Assembly: GCA_020442965.1 (NCBI GenBank)
Contig: JAGRJB010000359.1
Span: 1-5,407, forward strand
From: Pseudomonadales bacterium
Lineage (GTDB): Bacteria > Pseudomonadota > Gammaproteobacteria > Steroidobacterales > Steroidobacteraceae
Length of the DNA stretch: 5,407 nucleotides
Reading direction: 5' to 3'
In this document: positions 4,609-5,407 of the stretch, in pieces
Layout of the letters: the number at the start of each line of letters is the position of its first letter
How positions within the stretch are numbered: position 1 is the first letter of the stretch
The notes under the pieces: model-generated
Told to the model about the DNA's origin: nothing
What the model saw: only the letters and a program-made list of their open reading frames with translations
The model's database searches: none
Position numbers and translations under genes: made by a program

Positions 4609-5407
4609 ATGCGGGTGGCGCTGGTGTGCAGCTCTGTGGCAGTTCTTGGGGGAGGCGTTGCAGCACAGGCACACGCGGCGCAGCAAACCCAGCTCGCACC
4701 CACGGTGTCGACCCAATCCGGTCCCGTGACCGTGGAGCGTCTGGCGCAACTCGACAATCCCTGGGGTATGGTCTTTCTGCCGGACGGCAGGCTGTTGATC
4801 ACCGAAAAGCCCGGGCGCCTGCGCGTGTACGCGGATGGCAAGCTGTCGGAACCGATCAAGGGAGTCCCCGCAGTCGATTACCAGGACCAAGGTGGCCTGC
4901 TTGGCGTGACGATCGATCCGGACTTTGCGCGCAACGGCTGGGTTTATCTCTCCTACGCCGAAGCGGCCGGGCAGCAGCCCGACGTTGACAGCGACCAGGC
5001 CGATCCCCGTCTGGGCGTGTTCCAGGACCTGGCTGACACGGTACTCAAGGGCGCGGCCGTGGCACGCGGCAGACTCGATGGCCTGCAGCTGCAGGACGCG
5101 AAAACGATCTGGCGACAGGAGCCGAAGACCATCGGCCGCGGCCACTTTGGCGGACGGCTGGCGTTCTCGCCCGACGGCAAACTGTTTATCTCCTCTGGGG
5201 ACCGGCAGCGTTTCGAGCCGGCACAGGATCTCGGTTCCAATATCGGCAAGATCGTCCGCATCAACGCCGATGGATCCATTCCGGACGACAATCCGTTCGT
5301 GAATCAGGCCGGTGCCCGGGGCGATATCTGGGCGCTGGGGATTCGCAACGCACTCGGCCTCGCCTTCAACCCCACCTCAGGGCAGTTGTGGGAACACGAA
5401 ATGGGGC
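4609..5407 (+). CDS. Periplasmic PQQ-dependent aldose sugar dehydrogenase, N-terminal 266 residues
   Basis: This enzyme oxidises aldose sugars at C1 to lactones, using PQQ and passing electrons to the respiratory chain. It belongs to the soluble glucose dehydrogenase/Asd (YliI) beta-propeller group. The N-terminus MRVALVCSSVAVLGGGVAAQAHA is a signal peptide (likely cleavage after residue 23). Family blocks follow: LDNPWGMVFLPDGRLLITEK (48-67), GGLLGVTIDPDFARNGWVYL (95-114), GRGHFGGRLAFSPDGKLFIS (176-195), QDLGSNIGKIVRINADGSIP (206-225), GIRNALGLAFNP (244-255) and LWEHEMG at the edge. By analogy to soluble glucose dehydrogenase, His179 should be the catalytic base and Arg246 a PQQ contact. Residues about 121-148 look longer than in E. 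coli Asd. The start at 4609 is chosen because it gives the signal peptide; GAGG lies only 3 nt upstream, a tight spacing, and the frame is open back to 4489. The 3' end is outside the window. Confidence 0.93.
   Translation, partial: MRVALVCSSVAVLGGGVAAQAHAAQQTQLAPTVSTQSGPVTVERLAQLDNPWGMVFLPDGRLLITEKPGRLRVYADGKLSEPIKGVPAVDYQDQGGLLGVTIDPDFARNGWVYLSYAEAAGQQPDVDSDQADPRLGVFQDLADTVLKGAAVARGRLDGLQLQDAKTIWRQEPKTIGRGHFGGRLAFSPDGKLFISSGDRQRFEPAQDLGSNIGKIVRINADGSIPDDNPFVNQAGARGDIWALGIRNALGLAFNPTSGQLWEHEMG

Noticed and set aside
4603..5145. Minus-strand frame continuing from the possible remnant into the PQQ dehydrogenase
   Set aside because: It is in codon-aligned antisense phase to the dehydrogenase, which explains its openness; only the part left of 4603 is kept as a candidate.

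Overview
The window looks like a piece of a Gram-negative, fairly GC-rich chromosome, most likely proteobacterial. The evidence is an outer-membrane beta-barrel with a signal peptide and a terminal Phe, and a secreted PQQ sugar dehydrogenase. I cannot name a genus from the sequence alone.

Layout, left to right. (1) Positions 1-588, minus strand: the first 196 residues of a monofunctional haem catalase, running off the left edge. (2) Positions 589-940: divergent intergenic region. It holds the catalase Shine-Dalgarno, a 6-bp-arm dyad, and a degraded stretch resembling the 3' half of the transporter gene that follows. (3) Positions 941-2539, plus strand: an intact MFS_3 (EntS-like) transporter carrying a soluble C-terminal domain. 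(4) Positions 2540-3083: no intact gene. It starts with the decayed C-terminal end of a PQQ/L-sorbosone-dehydrogenase-like protein, then copy A of a dispersed repeat, then several hairpins and a weak promoter-like pair. (5) Positions 3084-4244, plus strand: a 386-residue porin-like outer-membrane protein with a GTG start inside a GC hairpin. (6) Positions 4245-4608: no intact gene. It holds a stem-loop after the porin, a partial repeat copy C, copy B of the dispersed repeat, and a possible minus-strand C-terminal gene remnant. (7) Positions 4609-5407, plus strand: the first 266 residues of a periplasmic PQQ-dependent aldose sugar dehydrogenase, running off the right edge.

Functionally, the porin and the PQQ dehydrogenase fit a cell-envelope sugar or polyol oxidation theme: entry across the outer membrane, then oxidation in the periplasm. 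The relic of a second PQQ enzyme at 2565-2696 suggests the locus once held more of this. Catalase and an exporter are common neighbours in such accessory regions, but no operon links them here. The main message is genome decay and rearrangement: at least two probable gene relics, and a related direct repeat on both sides of the porin gene. I see no clear new defence, mobile or RNA system.
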